From CAWIMX01 sp963837345 (GTDB lineage: Bacteria; Acidobacteriota; Vicinamibacteria; Vicinamibacterales; CAVVIG01), in assembly GCA_963837345.1 (NCBI GenBank), contig CAWIMX010000002.1:620001-684000 (forward strand): a stretch of 64,000 nt of DNA. The letters are read 5' to 3'. The notes beneath the pieces are model-generated. The model had not been told where the DNA came from and searched no databases. It worked only from the letters and a program-made list of their open reading frames with translations. Shown piece after piece: positions 43,210 through 51,945 of this stretch (the stretch's first letter is position 1; each line of letters opens with the position of its first letter). A program made the translations under genes and the position numbers.

Positions 43210-44160
43210 CTACTGGCTCGTCGACGCGGCCACGCGGACCGTCACCTGCACGTCGCTGTACAGCCCGCCGTCGTCGGCCCGGCCCCGGAGCACGTAGGTG
43301 CCGGGCTTCGTGAAGGTGACGCGAGCGACCCATCGGCCGTCGGCCGGCAGCTCCGGCGGCACCCATTCGAAGAGCGACCACGGGGAATCGGCGTAGGAGC
43401 GCGTATCCTCCCAGGTCTTCACCTGAGGCGGATCGAACGTCATCGCCCGAGGGCCGCGGTAGGGGAACCAGGCGAAGTACAGACCGTTCATCTTCCCGAC
43501 CGTGACGGAGCCGGTCTTCCGGGCCAGGGCCTTCTTCAGGTCGACCGTTCCCTCCTTGGTCACCGGGAGGGAGTTCTCGACGCGCGGCGGCTGCCCATCG
43601 TCGGTCACCTTGGCGGACAGGGTCAGGGGCACCCCGACGCGCGCCTGGAGCTCGCCACCGGTCTCCAGATCAACGGTTGGTGGCGTGTTCGCTCGGAGCT
43701 TGGGGTCGCTCGTGCCGGGGCCCAGCGCGCCGGTCTCGGACATGAGGACGACGTTGTCCATGAAGTAGTCGCGGTTGAGCGAGCCGTACGCCTTGAGCGT
43801 CTTGCCGTGGACGGTGAGCGTCCAGACGAGCTGCTCGTCGCCGAAATCGGCCGGCACGGGCACCTCGAAGACGAAGCGGTTGCGGCGCGGAAGAAAGTGC
43901 GTGGGCTGCCCGCGATTGGCGGAACCTGGGGAGAAGTTGTTGGCCTCGCCGATCGGCACGTCGGGCTCCTCTTCCCAGTTCCGGTTCATGTAGCCGAAGA
44001 CGAGCGCCCGGGAGCCGTCTGCGTGCGTGACCCATCCTTCGAACGCGGGCGCCACGTCCTGGCCCGCGGTGTAGGTCGGCTCCTGGGCGCGGGCCAGGCC
44101 AGAGACCGCCACGATCGATCCGGTGCCCAGCACACATGCGAGGAAGAAGTGTCCTGTCAT
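43210..44160 (-). CDS. Secreted beta-rich hypothetical protein
   Basis: A 316-residue exported protein (signal HFFLACVLGTGSIVAVSGLARA). The chain has SRALVFGYMNRNWEEEPDVPIGEAN, RFVFEVPVPADFGDEQLVWTL, and a C-terminal Ig-like stretch (VARVTFTKPGTYVLRGRADDGGLYSDVQVTV). It resembles proteins that accompany cytochrome/copper monooxygenase-like genes in Acidobacteriota. Its start overlaps the stop of the broken gene upstream by 4 bases. Confidence 0.65.
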   Translation of the reverse strand: MTGHFFLACVLGTGSIVAVSGLARAQEPTYTAGQDVAPAFEGWVTHADGSRALVFGYMNRNWEEEPDVPIGEANNFSPGSANRGQPTHFLPRRNRFVFEVPVPADFGDEQLVWTLTVHGKTLKAYGSLNRDYFMDNVVLMSETGALGPGTSDPKLRANTPPTVDLETGGELQARVGVPLTLSAKVTDDGQPPRVENSLPVTKEGTVDLKKALARKTGSVTVGKMNGLYFAWFPYRGPRAMTFDPPQVKTWEDTRSYADSPWSLFEWVPPELPADGRWVARVTFTKPGTYVLRGRADDGGLYSDVQVTVRVAASTSQ

Positions 44161-45330
44161 CGCCCATCTCCTTCCTGCGCGGTCGTCGCCGCTTTCATCA
44201 TGTCGGCCGGCTTCGGGCCGGGCGTGGCCACGGTGGCGAGGCAGAGAGGGCATCCGATCACGTGATCGTTCTTCGTGAAGTGGAAGCGCTCGCGCCGCCT
44301 TTCCATCTCCTCGACGAACTGCTCGTCGGTCATCGCGACGCGTATGCCCAGATCGATGAACATGTTCGCACCGAGCGGTTGCCGGAGCCTGGCCAGTTCC
44401 TCGGATCGGGCACGTTCGTGGTTCGACGGCGGTGTTGTTCATGTAGCCGATGATGTGGAGGACGGTGCCCTTCGGGAGGAGCGGCTGATAGCCGTCGGCG
44501 TACGTCGTACCGCGAACCCAGTTGTGGTCGTACCCCACGCAGCGTGAGCGTTTCGACGTTGTATTCCCCAGATCGCCTCGAGGCACATGCGCTCGCCGGG
44601 CGCGTGGAGGTGCGGCTCGAAGGTGATGATCTTCGTGTTCTGCCTCGAGCACCTGCGTAGGCGTGCAGCTCCTGGTTGTCCTGCATCGCGCTCGATGTCG
44701 ATGTCCATCGCCGTCGCCGAGCGCCCCGGGTGAGCGCGCGGGTAGTTCGGCTCGTAGCCCTTCGGCTGGAACTGGAAGCCGATCTCGAGGTGCGGCGTGC
44801 GTGTCGCGGCCGCTGGAGTGCAGGTGCACCGAATTGGAGACGATGCTGCGAGTGCGCCCGGAGGAGCCGGCCCGCCTCGGGATCGAAGATGTCCGCTTTG
44901 GCCCGACCTTGGAGCGGCCAGCCGTCGCGCCCTCGACTATTTCCGCGCGTCGGATACATCGTCACGTTGAGAACCGGGTGCTCCAGATCATGTGGTGGAA
45001 GATGTAACGGCCTCCGACCGTCTGGCGGCCGGTCGTCGGTCGGATCGGCATGTCGTTGACCTCCTGGATCTCGACCGACTGCGACGTAGCGATCCTCGTC
45101 GAGCGGGATCGGGATCGGCTTGATCTCGCCCCACCAGTCCGGAGCCCGCTTCCATGAAGAGATCGCTCGACGTGACCACGATGTCGGGCGGATGCTCCAG
45201 CCGCCGTTGTCGTCCAGCTTCGGGGCTGGCGGCATCTCCAGCGGATCGCCGAGCGGCGCGCCAGCGTCCGCCCAGGCGGCCAGCGTGGCGATCTGCCCCG
45301 GCCGAGGCGGATGTCGTCTGTATGTGGTGG
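44157..45330 (-). pseudogene. Cytochrome c/copper monooxygenase-like protein, multiply frame-shifted
   Basis: No single frame covers it, but fragments line up in order: IATLAAWADAGAPLGDPLEMPPAP; PDIVVTSSDLFMEAGSG; WWGEIKPIPIPLDEDRY; GGRYIFHHMIWST; ADIFDPEAGRLLRA; SIVSNSVHLHS with SGRDT; HLEIGFQFQPKGYEPNYP; TKIITFEPHLHAPGERMC; LEAIWG; GYDHNWVRGTTYADGYQPLL; then GTVLHIIGYMNN, NVPDPRNWPGSGNRSV and MFIDLGIRVAMTDEQFVEEM to the stop. About a dozen one-base indels, mostly insertions, separate the pieces. The 5' end, including any haem CxxCH, is missing; beyond about 45330 lies a PEP-CTERM tail on the other strand. Confidence 0.65.
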
Positions 45331-45346
45331 GAGTAGGTGGAGTGCC

Positions 45347-45437
45347 GGAGCCTGGGACGCTGACCCTGCTGGGTCCGGGCTCCGCGTATGTGATCCGTCG
45401 CCGTCGACGTACCGGTCGCTGGCCGGCAACCTCTTGA
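45347..45437 (+). other. Orphan PEP-CTERM tail fragment
   Basis: The plus strand encodes GGVPEPGTLTLLGPGSAYV followed by IRRRRR and a stop at 45437. This is a PEP-CTERM sorting tail (PEP, hydrophobic helix, basic end). The frame upstream runs antisense through the broken cytochrome-like gene and is not a plausible protein, so only the 3' end of a gene is present. Confidence 0.5.
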
Positions 45438-45512
45438 AGACCCCCGCGCGCTGACGTGAGGCTCTGGCGAGCCCGAGGGGATTCGCCGTTACTGGGCGCG
45501 GCTCCGGAGACC

Positions 45513-46199
45513 TCAGGCGCGCTTGCGAAAGCGCGACAACCCGAAGAGCGACAGGAGGCCGCAGCCAAACAGCGACAGGCTCGCCGGCTCGGGCACCTGG
45601 GCGCTGAACGTGCCTGCGGTATCAGGCCCGACATTCGAGATGAAGGACAGACTGCCCCCCGACGTGTTCACGAACAGGTGGGTGGGATAGCCGACTCCTC
45701 CGGCGCCGCCGATCGGACCGATGGACGTCGCGAGGTTGTAGCCGAGCAGCGCATCGGCGCCGATGGCCGCGAGTCCGGTGAACGAGTCGGAAAATGTCGG
45801 TGTATCGAGTGTTCCGAGGATGACGGTCGGTATCGCTAACAGTTCCTCGCCCGGATCTAGGAGGGACGGCGGAATCGGGGGAAACCCATAAATCGCAGTC
45901 GGGTCAACGACGTTCACGGCGCTCAGTCCGGCGATGTTCACCGTCGTCAGGCTACTCGGGTTCGCGTACAAGGCGCTCTCGTCGATTCCGTCGCCGTCGA
46001 AATCAAAGCTCTCGAGGACAATCGCGCCGTCGGTGTCCGCCGTCGCCGTCACGACCACCAGTGCATCAGTGAAACTTGATGAGCCGAGGTGCCCGGACGC
46101 GATTCCCGACCATGTGTACGTGATCGGGGCTGCGTGAGCCGCGGTGGCACAGCCGAAGACTGCGACGAACACGACGACTAATCGCAACGACGTTTTCAT
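45513..46199 (-). CDS. PEP-CTERM sorting domain protein
   Basis: A 228-residue exported protein: signal MKTSLRLVVVFVAVFGCATAA, a beta-rich acidic mature part (ITYTWSGIASGHLGSSSFTDALV, ESFDFDGDGIDESALYANPSSL), and the C-terminal sorting signal VPEPASLSLFGCGLLSLFG then LSRFRKRA. PEP-CTERM proteins are processed by exosortase and linked to exopolysaccharide. It is the only intact PEP-CTERM protein in the window; no exosortase gene is seen. Confidence 0.85.
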   Translation of the reverse strand: MKTSLRLVVVFVAVFGCATAAHAAPITYTWSGIASGHLGSSSFTDALVVVTATADTDGAIVLESFDFDGDGIDESALYANPSSLTTVNIAGLSAVNVVDPTAIYGFPPIPPSLLDPGEELLAIPTVILGTLDTPTFSDSFTGLAAIGADALLGYNLATSIGPIGGAGGVGYPTHLFVNTSGGSLSFISNVGPDTAGTFSAQVPEPASLSLFGCGLLSLFGLSRFRKRA

Positions 46200-46536
46200 G
46201 GGACTCTCCCTTGCGCGCGCGGTGAAGCAAGAGTGCGACCATCACGGCTGAGCTCGCGGGCCTGCGTGAATCGTTCAGTCTTGCCCTGCCGTGGATTCGA
46301 AGACGGATGTTGAGGCGACTATTGTTCTAAGCCGCCAATGACATCAATTTTTCCTGATGTCTGCGACGCTCTGTCGACGGCCCACGATCAGCAAAGTCTG
46401 GCGAGGCTACTGGCGAGGTGGACGATGACACTGCACTCGAAGCCGTTGGCGGGCGTGCCCTGCAGAGAATCTCGGGTCAACTTCGACGACGAGACATGGC
46501 GGCTGCAGCCCGATCGAAAGCCATTCGGCCCGAAAG

Positions 46537-46586
46537 TGTTACCTATGTCCGCGGAATGAACTGTTACCCATGTGTGCGGAATGAAC
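46537..46586. repeat. Two tandem 25-base repeats, IS-end-like
   Basis: TGTTACCTATGTCCGCGGAA... at 46537-46561 and TGTTACCCATGTGTGCGGAA... at 46562-46586 agree at 22 of 25 positions. Multiple copies of TGTTACC-ATGT-type elements occur at the ends of some transposons (known in general for IS481/IS21-like elements). No transposase gene remains nearby, so this is a suspected remnant. Confidence 0.55.
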
Positions 46587-46599
46587 CGTGAGGAGGTGG

Positions 46600-46613
46600 C
46601 GTCCCCAACGGGA
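46600..46613. repeat. Left attachment-like site (attL)
   Basis: CGTCCCCAACGGGA, identical to 56415-56428, the 3' end of the tRNA-Glu gene. Same orientation, 9815 bases apart. Sequence between the copies is visibly less GC-rich than outside. Confidence 0.65.
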
Positions 46614-46784
46614 AAGCACCCTGTCGCGGCGGCGTTTTGGCTCGGCGGGCCGTTCGTCGCGGCTTGACCAAGAATCACAGAATTCGCCCGTAGAGCGACG
46701 AATCGGCGCGATCCGTCGCGTCGGTGTTCCCTCGGCGGGCGCCACCTTTTGTCTTTACAATTCGTGCTCCAGTAGAGTCGGTGC

Positions 46785-47399
46785 ATGCAAGTCGTTCTTG
46801 GTGGTTTGATCACCATCGCCGTGGCGATACTCGTCGAATACCTTCGAAGGCCCGCTCTCCTTCTTGAACTCGACGCCCCGATCGATAGGCCCTACTCCGA
46901 CGCTCACCCTGCTCAAAATGCTCGATTCGTCCGGGTGCGGGTTCACAATCGGGCGCTTCCATGGCCATTTCGATGGATGGCGAGAAACGCCGCATCCTTC
47001 TGCACGGCTACTGTCAGCTTTCACCATCTGGACGGTCAGAATGTCTTTGGACGACAAATGGCCGGGAGGTGGAGCGGCTCACCCGAGCCTGTTCCCAGCC
47101 CATTCGTTTTGGGTAATCAGCAGGGGATGTTGTGGGATATCGGGCGTCTGAGTGCACCTCAGCGAATGGACATTCCAGTGGGAACCGCCGAGCCAGTAGA
47201 CGTTGCTGGAAAGTTCGATGACGACGATGACTGCTACGGCTGGAACAACGAGACGTATTTTTCAAATCCGCACTGGCGGAATCCGGCTTGGCGGCTCCCT
47301 CACGGGAGATATCTCCTTCATGTTGTGGTGCGCTCGCAGGGCGAGACAGCAGAAGGGACATTCCGGCTGGCCAACGATGTTCCGCGCGGCGATTTTTGA
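46785..47399 (+). CDS. TM-anchored hypothetical protein
   Basis: A 204-residue protein with one N-terminal transmembrane helix (VVLGGLITIAVAILVEYL) followed by a soluble part: ARFVRVRVHNRALPWPFRWM, ASFCTATVSFHHLDG, and GRYLLHVVVRSQGETAEGTFRL. The beta-rich core resembles a small Ig-like or jelly-roll domain. Function unknown. First gene inside the left island boundary. Confidence 0.55.
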   Translation: MQVVLGGLITIAVAILVEYLRRPALLLELDAPIDRPYSDAHPAQNARFVRVRVHNRALPWPFRWMARNAASFCTATVSFHHLDGQNVFGRQMAGRWSGSPEPVPSPFVLGNQQGMLWDIGRLSAPQRMDIPVGTAEPVDVAGKFDDDDDCYGWNNETYFSNPHWRNPAWRLPHGRYLLHVVVRSQGETAEGTFRLANDVPRGDF

Positions 47400-47504
47400 C
47401 TTGAACCAGCCATGCCGGTCGACTGAGTTCGATGAAAGACCCGAGTGGGCCGGAGTCAGGCGATCGGAGCGGGGCGGGGTCGGCCAGGCCCAACAACTAC
47501 GCTC

Positions 47505-48576
47505 CTAGTCATCCTGCTTCTTTTTCTTTCCTTCGTCTCCATCTGAATATTCTGGCAAGGCGAGCAGGTCGCGTCTCATGCCCGCAATCAACGATTGGAG
47601 CGTCCTGCCGTCCAATCCCGGCTTGATCGGCTCCTTGCCGTTTCCTCCACCTTGTTCGGCCATGGTCACATCGAGTTCGCCGCCACCTTCGATGAACTTG
47701 ATGATGCTCTTTAGGGCCGTCGCGACAGCGTTTGCGCTTCAGGATCGCATTCAAACCTTACCTGAACCTCGTCAGCCGCCTTGTCAGCAATGCTCTGTCG
47801 CTCTTGCTGATCTCGTCAGCAAGCCCCTTGAGGACGCTTGTCTTGATCTGCATCTGCTTCAGTTCTTCATGCTTCTTTCGAAGTTCGACGATTCGGCCGA
47901 GTGAAGCAACGACGGAATTGACGCCAAACGTAAGTGGTCCGAGCAAACCGAAAGCCGACGCGACCACGATGATCAGCGGCGATCCTTTCTGGATCTGAAG
48001 AAGCCGCGCTCGCGGATAGTGCCGGTAACCACACGGCAGAAGTGATGAAGGATCTGCACCCACTCCTTGGATGTATTCTCCAAGTCCTTTATCGATTAAA
48101 CGGATACTGCTGTCGAAACGCAACCACAATCGCCCTTCCTCCTTATGTGGCGTTTCAACTTCGGCGGCTGAGGTTCGGTCAAGCAGCGGCGTAAGCCCGT
48201 AGATCAGTGCGTCGGCGCGCTGATTTAGTGCCTCGACGGCGGACTGCTCACGCTGAAGGCCCGCGACGATCGCTTGATGATTTGCGGGGTTATTGTTGAA
48301 GATATCTTGAAGGCGATTCGCCGCATCAGGCCCCACGACGCCAGCGACGCCAAGATCCGACTGGAACTCACGTTCCTCGGCGCTACGATCGCCAAGATCT
48401 GCACGGATCAAGATCTCGCGAAGTTCGCCAAGCTGAGTTTTGGTCTTCTCAGGCTCTTGATTCTGTCCGGCCTGCGTGACGGCCTGAATCGATGCTTTAT
48501 AGCGGCCCTTGAGGTTTTTGTCCTTTACGAGGTCGCGTAGATAGCGGACGGCTTCGACAGTATCTCGAATGTCCAC
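47505..48576 (-). CDS. Helical membrane-associated hypothetical protein, frame-shifted at 3' end
   Basis: Begins at GTG 48576 with GGGAGA upstream: DIRDTVEAVRYLRDLVKDKNLKG. The helical N-terminal part is followed by a hydrophobic segment (GSPLIIVVASAFGLLGPLTFG) and a coiled coil (RIVELRKKHEELKQMQ). In the first frame it stops at 47758. Coherent protein resumes in other frames: DKAADEVQ, then ATALKSIIKFIEGGGELDV and LQSLIAGMRRDLLALPEY to a stop at 47505. Two indels near 47730-47790 would restore a chain of about 355 residues. Family not recognised. Confidence 0.5.
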
Positions 48577-48724
48577 GGTGGCACTGTCTCCCTTGTGAAT
48601 TGTGCGTTCAGTAGGTGATATTCGGCCTTGCGCCGGAAACGGGGCCGAACACAACGAGAAGACGAGCGTATGTTCAGCCGAACTCCCGTGAAGCCTACTT
48701 CAACACCCGCCGATAATGGTAGGC

Positions 48725-48895
48725 ATGGCCGCAAATAGACGCCGCGAGCCGCTCACGCCCGACGAGCGCGACGGGATCGTGCTGGAGGTGAACTATGCCC
48801 TCCGGAAGCCAACAGGCCATTGGTGTGGTCAATCAACTGACCAGCGCTGGCCAAATACTTGGTCTTGCAATTGTCCGGATGAGCTGCCAGAGTAG
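48725..48895 (+). CDS. Short ORF, truncated paralogue of the gene at 50410
   Basis: 56 residues: MAANRRREPLTPDERDGIVL then EVNYALRK. The same opening occurs at 50410 (RRTPLTADERDGIVLAVNSAFRK), including similar bases just upstream of the ATG. After the shared lysine this copy diverges and soon stops. Read as a partial or broken duplicate rather than a functional gene. Confidence 0.4.
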   Translation: MAANRRREPLTPDERDGIVLEVNYALRKPTGHWCGQSTDQRWPNTWSCNCPDELPE

Positions 48896-48945
48896 GGAAG
48901 CCACCGAAGAATGGGACGACCCTACTCACCGTTGGGAGGTCGCTT

Positions 48946-49425
48946 ATGAAACGGACGCTCGCATCGGCCCTCGTCGTCGCCTTCATCGCGCCACATCTGG
49001 TTTATGCGGTTGGATCGAAGGAAGCGGAATATGTCGGCGGCACCGTGCAGGGTTTCACGGAAAGCATGGACGGCACCTTCTGGACCGCCGACGAAAGCAA
49101 AGCAGTCTTTAGCGTGAAGAAGCGCCCAAATCCGACAGTGGAGATCCCCTATGACCGGGTTGTGTCCCTCGGATATCGGTCAGAAGGCTGGCCGGCGCGT
49201 TGCGGTCGCCGTTCTCGTCTCTCCATTCGCGCTTTTTTCAAAGAAGCGAAAGCACTATTTGACGATCACTTACAACGATGAGAACGGGAAGGAACAGGCT
49301 GGCGTGTTTGAACTAGGCAAAGACATCGTGCGGACCACACTGACGGTGCTACAAGTTCGGACTGGCAAGGACATTGAGTGTCAGAAGATGAGGAAGCACG
49401 TAAGTCGGGCATGGGGGGCAAGTAG
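48946..49425 (+). CDS. Exported hypothetical protein of an Acidobacteriota family, frame-shifted
   Basis: Start MKRTLASALVVAFIAPHLVYA (signal), then EYVGGTVQGFTESMDGTFWT and the first frame breaks after VVSLGY. The plus strand reads TAT-C-GGT at 49174-49180; skipping the C at 49177 gives GQKAGRRVAVAVLVSPFALF, SKKRKHYLTITYNDENGKEQAG and VFELGKDIVRTTLTVLQVRTGK. A second indel near 49379 leads to SEDEEARKSGMGGK and stop at 49425. The joined protein, about 158 residues, matches a family I recognise from Acidobacteriota; function unknown. Confidence 0.5.
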
Positions 49426-49466
49426 CCGTGGTAGGGCAATCTCACGTGCAACGGCTCGCGCCGACA

Positions 49467-49991
49467 ATGAAACGCGTCGGACTCTGCATGCTTCTCGCCG
49501 CTCCGACGTGGGCATGCGGCGGTTCGGCCACGTCCCCGTCTTCGCAGGTGGCTCAAGTCGGAGGCGTGTGGGGCGTCACATCACAGTAACTTGCGTGACG
49601 GGCGGCGAGTGTTTGGCTTCCATATTTCAGCTTCTAGTGGGCGCTGCCGACACTGGCACGATGCAAATTACGCAATGGGGATCATCCCTGACGGCCATTT
49701 CTACGTCGGACTCCGATGGAAGTTCGACATCCTACACAGGGCACGGCGGGCGCGTCAGTCTGTGGCACTCAATGAAACCAGTTGTTCCGCGTGCAACCTT
49801 TCTCGGGGCAACATGTCCGAGTGGCGCGCAACGTGATTATCGCCTGCAAACAGGCGGCGTGAGATCTCACCATCAACGGAAGCACTGCGACTGGCACTGC
49901 CGCCGAGAGCTATAACGTGTTTGTCGCGGGAACTTATTCGGCTGTCGGCACACTGATCATCAATTCGTCATTCAGTGCCAACAAACGCTAA
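49467..49991 (+). CDS. Lipoprotein, multiply frame-shifted
   Basis: Starts MKRVGLCMLLAAPTWACGGS, a lipoprotein signal ending in WAC. Later pieces in shifting frames: CVTGGECLASIFQLLVGAAD, TMQITQWGSSLTAISTSDSD, SVALNETSCSACNLS, CPSGAQRDYRLQTGG, then LTINGSTATGTAAESYNVFV and AGTYSAVGTLIINSSFSANK with stop at 49991. About four single-base changes would join them. The order and spacing are those of one beta-rich lipoprotein. Confidence 0.5.
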
Positions 49992-50409
49992 TCAGAACGA
50001 CGGGTCGTCGCGACGGAGCGGAGCGACCCGCCACGATCTATCCGTCTGACCGATCCTTTCCTCAAATTCCTGCGACAATAGCCTGAAAATGGCCACACAC
50101 GCCTGCACGACAGCCGGCCAAACGTTCGAGTCATCATCGCCGGCACACCGAACCCGGCTGGGTATTCGGCGTGGAACGTCGAACACGTGTTCGGAACGGC
50201 CGGAAGTGGCGATCCCCGAGGTGAGCACGTCGTCGCGTCCGATCTCGACACGGCCTACGCTCGGGCGTGCGATCGGATCGATGCGTTCCTTCGCGGCTAC
50301 CCACAGCATCCAGACGCGGCGCGGCGTCGGGCGGTTGCCGAAGGGCCAGCGGGGTTCGGGCATGGCGGAATTGTAGCCTCACCCGGCCTGTGCCGATACG
50401 TAAAATGGC
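49992..50409. other. Region with possible coding fragment, no confident gene
   Basis: A plus-frame stretch (about 50130-50345) reads like protein: VIIAGTPNPAGYSAWNVEHV, GEHVVASDLDTAYARACDRI, DAFLRGYPQHPDAARRRAV. It lacks a clear start. A 123-residue minus frame (49992-50363) is intact but less protein-like. Neither could be assigned to a family. Confidence 0.3.
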
Positions 50410-50907
50410 ATGGCCTCGCGACGAACGCCGCTCACCGCCGACGAACGTGATGGCATTGTGCTCGCGGTGAATTCCGCCTTCCGGAAGCTCAAGAACCTCT
50501 ACGCGAAGATCGTCCCATCTTTGAGGATTACGGCTTCACGCCCCCTTCGGCCGGCGTGATCGCGCGGGATCTCTCCAGAAGATCGAGAAAGCGATCATCC
50601 AGCACTGCGACTCGTTCTCGAAGGGTGACGGGCACTGCGACTTGAGCCGCTTCGGGCAGCAGTGGGAAGTCAAGATCTGAAGGATTCCGGGCTCACGATC
50701 AATGAGTCGAAGGTGATCAACGGCGAGAACTACATCGTGGTCAACTACAAAGCGAACTCCGTCGTGCGCTCGATTTGGGTGCTGTGGAATGCCGAAGATC
50801 GTTTCTTCTCGCCGCGCAAGCGGAACGCGAACGCGCGGGCCATGCGACGGGAAGACGCCGCCGGCAATATCGAGGTGATCTTCGAGGCTCATGGAGCACG
50901 CGGTTGA
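50410..50907 (+). CDS. Conserved hypothetical protein, frame-shifted
   Basis: Starts MASRRTPLTADERDGIVLAV and NSAFRKLKNLYAKIVP. Further pieces in other frames: IFEDYGFTPPSAGVIARDL, KIEKAIIQHCDSFSKGDGHC, DLSRFGQQWEVK, then DSGLTINESKVINGENYIVV, NYKANSVVRSIWVLWNAEDR and ending EVIFEAHGARG. Three single-base deletions (near 50517, 50575, 50678) explain the shifts. The rebuilt protein is about 165 residues and matches a hypothetical family with no known role. A truncated paralogue begins at 48725. Confidence 0.5.
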
Positions 50908-51038
50908 CTACTCATCGTAGCGAGCTAGAATGCCCCCGATATGGCTTTTGCTGATAGTACACGGCCGTTCTTTCGGCCGGTGGCTCAGCCAAAGGTCCCC
51001 TCTTAACCCGCGTCCAGCACCATCGAGGAGTCAGGCGG

Positions 51039-51845
51039 ATGGCGAGGAGGATCCGGTCCTGATTGGAGTCATGGCGCTTGTCGCCTGTGGGACACCACGT
51101 ATTGACACATCCTCTGACCAAGCGGTCGCTTCTTCTATCAAGCGCGTCCGCGAATCCCTGCCAGTGGACCAGCGCGAAAGATTCGACAACTCTTTGATGG
51201 TTGTCGCGCTGAATGGTGGGGGCGGTGAAGAGGGCTCCTTGGCATGGCGGCGCTTGCAGGTGCCTCGCCGGGCACTTTGAAAGCCAAGATGTTGGAGGGT
51301 CTGGACGGGAAGTCGGGGGCGCAGGTAATCGAAAGAGCTGACGGAATATGTGAGAGAGAGGCCAAGGAGCGCACGCAGGCTCTCGCAGAGATTCAGGAGC
51401 TCGAAGCCCAGGAGGCTGCTGCCGAGGTGGCCAGGAAAGAACTCGCCAAGTTCGAGGTTTCTCGGTCGCGATTCTACAAGCAGGCTCAGAGCTTCGGGAT
51501 GACGCAACCGACACTGGAGCTTTCGGTCAAGAATGGCACGGGCCATCCGATCTCCGAGCCTACTTCGTGGGGACGTTGGCCAGCCCGGGTCGCTCGGTTC
51601 CATGGCTAAAGGAGGATTTCAACTACTCCATTCCGGGCGGGCTTGAGCCAGGCGAGTTAGCAGACTGGACGCTGGTTCCAAACAGCTTCGGTGCCTGGGG
51701 TACAGTTAAAGCGCCGAAGGATGCCATTCTGACGGTTGAAGTCGTCAGGCTCGACGGTCCAAACGGCAAGACACTCTTTGATTCAAAATTCGATGAGAGC
51801 AAGGTTGAGCGACTGACCGCACTGAAGAAGGGGACCTCGCAGTAG
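51039..51845 (+). CDS. DUF6694-type lipoprotein, frame-shifted
   Basis: Pieces in three or four frames form one lipoprotein. MARRIR at 51039 (with GAGGAG upstream) joins VLIGVMALVACGTPRIDTSS (lipobox LVAC). It continues AVASSIKRVRESLPVDQRER, then MLEGLDGKSGAQVIERADGI and a charged coiled coil (EIQELEAQEAAAEVARKELA), KFEVSRSRFYKQAQSFGM, LASPGRSVPWLKEDFNYSIP and LTVEVVRLDGPNGKTLFDS to the stop at 51845. The layout (N-terminal helical DUF6694, C-terminal beta domain) is that of a known uncharacterised lipoprotein family. Confidence 0.55.
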
Positions 51846-51945
51846 CTCTCAGCGACCCGCCGGAGAGGCACGTGTCCAACAGGCGTCACAGAAACGTGGG
51901 AGGTGCCGCTGGTGGGCGACATGCGCCGAGCGGCGTGAGGTGCCT

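Larger units (their letters stand above)
46200..46784. other. Gene-poor left junction of the island
   Basis: No convincing gene. The open frames here (for example plus 46338-46559, minus 46388-46816) match nothing and overlap each other. The stretch holds a 25-base tandem repeat at 46537-46586 and the left 14-base att-like repeat at 46600-46613, so it is best read as junction sequence, perhaps with a degraded insertion-sequence end. Confidence 0.5.

Noticed and set aside
45120..45437. Whole plus-strand frame ending in the PEP-CTERM tail as a gene
   Set aside because: Its first two thirds are antisense to the cytochrome-like fragments; only the last 30 codons look like protein.
46338..46559. 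Short plus-strand frame at the island edge
   Set aside because: No recognisable sequence, overlaps other frames and runs into the 25-base repeats.
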